Positions 5,377 through 7,979 of a stretch of 7,979 nucleotides of DNA are shown piece by piece (positions within the stretch are counted from its first letter, which is position 1; each line of letters begins with the position of its first letter). A program made the position numbers and the translations under genes. A model generated the notes under the pieces. That model was not told the origin of the DNA. It saw nothing but the letters and a program-made list of their open reading frames with translations, and did not search any database. The stretch covers positions 1 to 7,979 of the forward strand of contig JBKPCR010000496.1 of NCBI GenBank assembly GCA_046727435.1, read 5' to 3'. This DNA comes from CAVPRW01 sp046727435 [NCBI: bacterium] (lineage in GTDB: Bacteria > Tectomicrobia > Entotheonellia > J063).

Positions 5377-6399
5377 GTGGCGTCTCACGATGAGCCTCGA
5401 TCACCATCGTCAGCCTTGCTCCAGATGGCTCAAGCCTATCGCCAGTCGGCCATCCTGCTCACAGCCTGTGAGCTCAAGGTGTTCACGTATCTGTCCCAGG
5501 GGCCGATGAGTGCTGAGGCCTTAGCCCACCATTGTCAGGTGCCGGTCCGTGGACTGCAGCGTCTGTTAAATGCCTGCGTCGTCTTAGACCTGTTGGAAAA
5601 AGAGGACGAGAGCTATCACAATACGCCGATTGCAGAGACGTTTCTGGTGCAAGGCAAATCTGGCTACATGGGCAATTTCATCCAGGCTGGAGCGGAGCAG
5701 TACGAGGCATGGGGACGTCTGACCCAGGCGATCCAGGAGGACCGGCCAATGCATCCGCATTCAGCCGAGGCCTTGCCCACGCTCCCTGCCGAACGCATCA
5801 GAAGGTACGTCGAGCGGCTCTATGAGCTGGGCAAACACAATGCGGTCGCCATTGCTGATCGGGTGGACCTCGGGGATGTCCAGCAGATGCTCGATGTTGC
5901 CGGGGGATCGGGAATTTACTCGATCACTTTTGCCCAGCGGCAGCCCGCGCTTCGGGCCATGGTGTTCGATTTGCCCCCCATAGTCCAATTTGCCCAGGAA
6001 ATAATTGCCGGCCACGGCATGCAGGAACGTGTGACGACGTGCCCAGGCAATTATCTCCTGGACGAGTTTGCCGGTGGGAACGATCTCGTCCTCCTGTCGA
6101 ATAGTCTGCAGACCGAGGGGGGCACAACCTGCCGGATGCTCCTAGGCAAAGTGTTCAAGGCCCTGGCGCCCGGTGGGCAATTAGTGATCCATGGGGTGAT
6201 GCCGAATCCCGATCGTGTCACCCCGCCCCAGCCAGCCATCTTTCCGTTGCAGATGCTGCTGTCATTTCCCGAAGGGGATGCGCATCCAGCCGAGGACATT
6301 TGTACCTGGGCGGCGGAGGCAGGGTTTGCGGATTTGACGGTGACACGTCTGGCCGCCCCAGCCTTCACTTCACTGATCCTTGGACGCAAACCCATGTGA
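5377..6399 (+). CDS. SAM-dependent methyltransferase, O-methyltransferase family 2-like
   Basis: A 340-residue cytoplasmic protein with the two-part layout of this family. An N-terminal winged-helix dimerisation region (about 13-95) contains AILLTACELKVFTYLSQGPMSAEALAHHCQVPVRGLQRLLNACVVLDLL. A Rossmann methyltransferase domain follows: SAM-binding motif I is LDVAGGSGIYSITFA (172-186), the acidic strand end is AMVFDLPPIV (194-203), then NDLVLLSNSLQTEG (235-248) and ALAPGGQLVIHGV (262-274). Plant and many bacterial relatives have a catalytic His in the NSLQ position; here it is Gln245, so either methylation uses another base or the chemistry has changed. The GTG start at 5377 follows AGGAGGG by 7 nt; the nearer ATG at 5370 meets TAG at once. 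It reads divergently from larE and is followed after 75 bp by a phosphatase gene. The methyl acceptor is unknown. Confidence 0.9.
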   Translation: MASHDEPRSPSSALLQMAQAYRQSAILLTACELKVFTYLSQGPMSAEALAHHCQVPVRGLQRLLNACVVLDLLEKEDESYHNTPIAETFLVQGKSGYMGNFIQAGAEQYEAWGRLTQAIQEDRPMHPHSAEALPTLPAERIRRYVERLYELGKHNAVAIADRVDLGDVQQMLDVAGGSGIYSITFAQRQPALRAMVFDLPPIVQFAQEIIAGHGMQERVTTCPGNYLLDEFAGGNDLVLLSNSLQTEGGTTCRMLLGKVFKALAPGGQLVIHGVMPNPDRVTPPQPAIFPLQMLLSFPEGDAHPAEDICTWAAEAGFADLTVTRLAAPAFTSLILGRKPM

Positions 6400-6474
6400 G
6401 AGCGGTGGTGCGGCAGGATATGCCTATCGGGAAGGCGAAGCGGGATGTTGAAACGTCACTGCAAAGGAGTAGAG

Positions 6475-7245
6475 ATGGCTGTCCTGGACTTTTTGGTACC
6501 GGTGGTGCGGGAAGTAGGCACATTTCTCCTGCAACGTCTCGGCAACGCACAGTCCATCGAATTCAAAGGCCGTGCAAACCTGGTAACCGAAATGGATCGC
6601 CGCTCGGAAGACCATCTGATTCGTGCCATCCGCGCGCAGCATCCGGATCATGCCATTTTATCCGAGGAAGTCGGAGCCTTACCAGGAGCGCCAGGGCAGC
6701 CTGAGTGGATCCTGGACCCGGTCGATGGCACCACCAATTATGTGCATGGCCTCCCCTACTTCTGCGTTGCGCTGGCCTTGCGGGATGGCTCAACGCTGCA
6801 GGCTGGGCTGGTATATTCTCCCTATGTGGACGAACTGTACTCGGCTGAGCGCGGCCATGGAGCCTTCATGAATGGGCGGCCGCTCCATGTCTCCGCCACC
6901 ACGGTGCTCGACGATGCCTTGCTCACCACGGGATTTCCCAGTGACCTCAGCCGTGCGCCGGACACCAACATCGAGCACTTCCTGGCCTTGATGCCTAGGA
7001 CACGCGCCATCCGCCGGCTGGGCTCGGCCTCACTCGACCTGTGCAACGTCGCTGCGGGCCGCCTCGACGGCTTTTGGCAGGCGACGTTACCGGTGTGGGA
7101 TGTGGCGCCCGGAGCGATTATCGTCGAGGAGGCCGGCGGGCGAGTAACCGACTTCGCCGGCTATGCTGGCGTCTATGAGGGGAATATCGTGGCAAGCAAC
7201 AGTCAGATCCATGCGGCGCTAGTCGAGGTCTTGCAAAGGGTATGA
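6475..7245 (+). CDS. Inositol monophosphatase family protein
   Basis: A 256-residue member of the Mg-dependent, lithium-sensitive phosphatase superfamily, which removes phosphate from inositol phosphates or related small molecules in the cytoplasm. All metal-site motifs are visible: VTEMDRRSE with D41, ILSEE with E64/E65, DPVDGTTNYVHG (81-92), and PVWDVAPGAIIVEEAGG (206-222) with D209. AFMNGRPLHVS (130-140) is also typical. ATG 6475 follows AAGGAG by 5 nt; an upstream ATG at 6445 has no comparable site. The length suits SuhB-type proteins, but histidinol-phosphate phosphatase and fructose-1,6-bisphosphatase-like activities occur in the same family, so I give no symbol. The 75-bp gap from the methyltransferase shows no terminator, suggesting co-transcription. 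Confidence 0.93.
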   Translation: MAVLDFLVPVVREVGTFLLQRLGNAQSIEFKGRANLVTEMDRRSEDHLIRAIRAQHPDHAILSEEVGALPGAPGQPEWILDPVDGTTNYVHGLPYFCVALALRDGSTLQAGLVYSPYVDELYSAERGHGAFMNGRPLHVSATTVLDDALLTTGFPSDLSRAPDTNIEHFLALMPRTRAIRRLGSASLDLCNVAAGRLDGFWQATLPVWDVAPGAIIVEEAGGRVTDFAGYAGVYEGNIVASNSQIHAALVEVLQRV

Positions 7246-7268
7246 GCCCTCTGTCGGACCGTTCACCC

Positions 7269-7314
7269 AGAACCCCGCGACGCTTGTTCTTGACCACGGG
7301 CTTTGTGGGGTTCT
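7269..7314. repeat. Inverted repeat downstream of the phosphatase gene
   Basis: AGAACCCC (7269-7276) and GGGGTTCT (7307-7314) are exact reverse complements. The stem can continue inward for four more pairs including two G-U, leaving a loop of about 22 nt. It lies 24 nt after the phosphatase stop and could mark the transcript end, but no U-tract follows on the plus strand, so it is not a standard intrinsic terminator. Confidence 0.45.
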
Positions 7315-7497
7315 CGGCGTCTCACCACGCTTGAAGCCTCTCCCCGTCTAATCGTCCTCGCGCTCGATCCGAGGATCGCTATCGCCTTCCCGCCTGCCGC
7401 TCGCCCGTCGATTGCCAGCAATGACTCGAGTACCAGCGGCACAACACCATTGAGTTTTAAAGCATTATGAGATGAGATATTTTTTCCATAAATAAAC

Positions 7498-7526
7498 TTG
7501 ACAATATAGAGCTCATGAATTATATA
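7498..7526 (+). promoter_or_regulatory. Candidate housekeeping-type promoter of hsp20
   Basis: A perfect TTGACA (7498-7503) is followed by 17 nt and TATATA (7521-7526; 4 of 6 to TATAAT), in a strongly AT-rich setting. Neither a heat-shock sigma-32 pattern (CTTGAA with CCCCAT) nor a CIRCE operator is visible. Transcription would start near 7533, giving a leader of about 46 nt. Confidence 0.6.
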
Positions 7527-7542
7527 TATGTCCATCACGGTG

Positions 7543-7557
7543 TGAAACCAAATTTCA
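7543..7557 (+). promoter_or_regulatory. Small hairpin in the hsp20 leader
   Basis: TGAAA-CCAAA-TTTCA forms a 5-bp stem with a 5-nt loop, ending 6 nt before the AGGAGG ribosome-binding site (7564-7569). It is too weak and misplaced to mask the site in the manner of known ROSE or fourU thermometers, but a weak temperature-sensitive structure in the leader is conceivable. Confidence 0.2.
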
Positions 7558-7578
7558 ACTATAAGGAGGAGACAAGTC

Positions 7579-7979
7579 ATGGCATTAGCACGTTGGACCC
7601 CCTATCGCGATATGATGTCAGTTCGCGACGAGATGAACCGCGTCTTGAATGAAGCCTTCGGTCGAGGCACCAATGACGAGACGGCCTGGTTCTCAGGTGC
7701 CTGGTCGCCCCCGGTTGATATCTATGAAACCGACGACGCGCTGGTCATGAAGGCCGAGCTGCCGGGCTTCTCGAAGGACGACATCAGCATCGAGATGAAA
7801 GAAAATACCCTGGTCATCAAGGGCGAGCGTAAGCGTGAAGATGAGGTCAAAGAGGGCAGCTATCACCGGACAGAGCGCGTCTACGGTGCGTTCCAACGTT
7901 CCTTCTTGCTGCCCACCACGGTGGACCAGGAGAAGGTCAGCGCCGGCTATAAGGATGGCGTCCTTGAGCTGCGCCTCCC
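7579..7979 (+). CDS. Hsp20 family small heat-shock protein, 3' end outside window
   Basis: The visible part is 133 codons plus two bases; family members of this type are usually near 145-150 residues, so only a short C-terminal tail is probably missing. These proteins are ATP-independent cytoplasmic holdases that form oligomers and keep unfolding proteins soluble. The N-terminal arm MALARWTPYRDMMSVRDEMNRVLNEAFG precedes an alpha-crystallin domain beginning near SPPVDIYETDDALVMKAELPGFSKDDISIEM (43-73). LVIKGERK (78-85), YHRTERVYGAFQRSFLLP (95-112) and the conserved GVLELRL (127-133) follow. The C-terminal I-x-I motif falls outside the window. ATG 7579 follows AGGAGG by 9 nt. It has its own promoter island and appears to be a separate transcription unit. 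Confidence 0.95.
   Translation, partial: MALARWTPYRDMMSVRDEMNRVLNEAFGRGTNDETAWFSGAWSPPVDIYETDDALVMKAELPGFSKDDISIEMKENTLVIKGERKREDEVKEGSYHRTERVYGAFQRSFLLPTTVDQEKVSAGYKDGVLELRL

Larger units (their letters stand above)
7246..7578. other. Non-coding stretch between phosphatase and hsp20
   Basis: These 333 bp hold no credible gene. The left 205 bp are GC-rich and carry an inverted repeat at 7269-7314 and a short palindrome CGATCC-GA-GGATCG at 7365-7378. The right part changes abruptly to AT-rich sequence (31 G/C of 110 over 7451-7560), which contains the hsp20 promoter and leader. A 105-codon minus-strand frame across it changes composition midway and resembles no family I know. Confidence 0.6.

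Noticed and set aside
5123-5407. In-frame N-terminal extension of larE to 5407
   Set aside because: The 95 extra residues are not LarE-like, cover the candidate larE promoter and overlap the start of the divergent methyltransferase gene.
7263-7580. Minus-strand open frame of 105 codons in the hsp20 upstream region
   Set aside because: It spans both GC-rich and AT-rich segments, its composition changes midway, it covers the hsp20 promoter, and its product resembles no family.
7585-7591. TTAGCAC near the hsp20 start, as a possible CIRCE half
   Set aside because: The matching inverted half 9 nt away is absent, and the bases are within the hsp20 coding sequence.

Overview
The window is GC-rich bacterial DNA carrying eight genes in two divergent blocks. 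It suggests an environmental bacterium with extensive acyl-CoA chemistry: two CaiB/BaiF CoA-transferases, one enoyl-CoA hydratase and the sulfur-insertion enzyme of nickel-pincer cofactor synthesis. A lineage such as Candidatus Tectomicrobia/Entotheonella, Rokubacteria/NC10 or a deltaproteobacterium would fit. That is a guess from gene content and style; there is no rRNA or other phylogenetic marker here. I see no tRNA, rRNA, CRISPR array, insertion sequence or phage gene.

Left block (minus strand, read from about 5122 down to 1). A divergent promoter region (5123-5376) leads into larE. Its stop overlaps the start of a small membrane-anchored YHS-type cysteine protein (ATGA overlap). Nine bases later comes a CaiB/BaiF protein, whose stop overlaps the start of a second CaiB/BaiF protein. 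After a 177-bp gap holding palindromic repeats come an enoyl-CoA hydratase/isomerase and then, 33 bp on, a conserved protein of unknown function that runs off the left edge. The tight packing suggests one long transcript, or two with a break at the 177-bp gap. The likeliest theme of the lower part is activation of a carboxylic acid by CoA transfer followed by hydration or isomerisation of the thioester, comparable to the CaiB/CaiD logic. The substrate cannot be read from the sequence. The two CaiB-like proteins differ at the catalytic Asp, which one has and one lacks, so they may be two subunits of one enzyme.

Right block (plus strand). A SAM-dependent O-methyltransferase-like protein starts at a GTG with a strong Shine-Dalgarno. 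It is followed after 75 bp by an inositol-monophosphatase-family phosphatase. A 333-bp non-coding stretch follows, ending in a sharply AT-rich promoter island (about 28% GC counted over 7451-7560). Next is an Hsp20 small heat-shock protein cut by the right edge.

The points most worth a second look are the unequal CaiB pair, the translational coupling of larE to a YHS-type metal-binding-like protein, the replacement of the usual catalytic His by Gln in the methyltransferase, and related palindromic repeat pieces placed just upstream of two start codons. I did not find clear evidence of a wholly new system.
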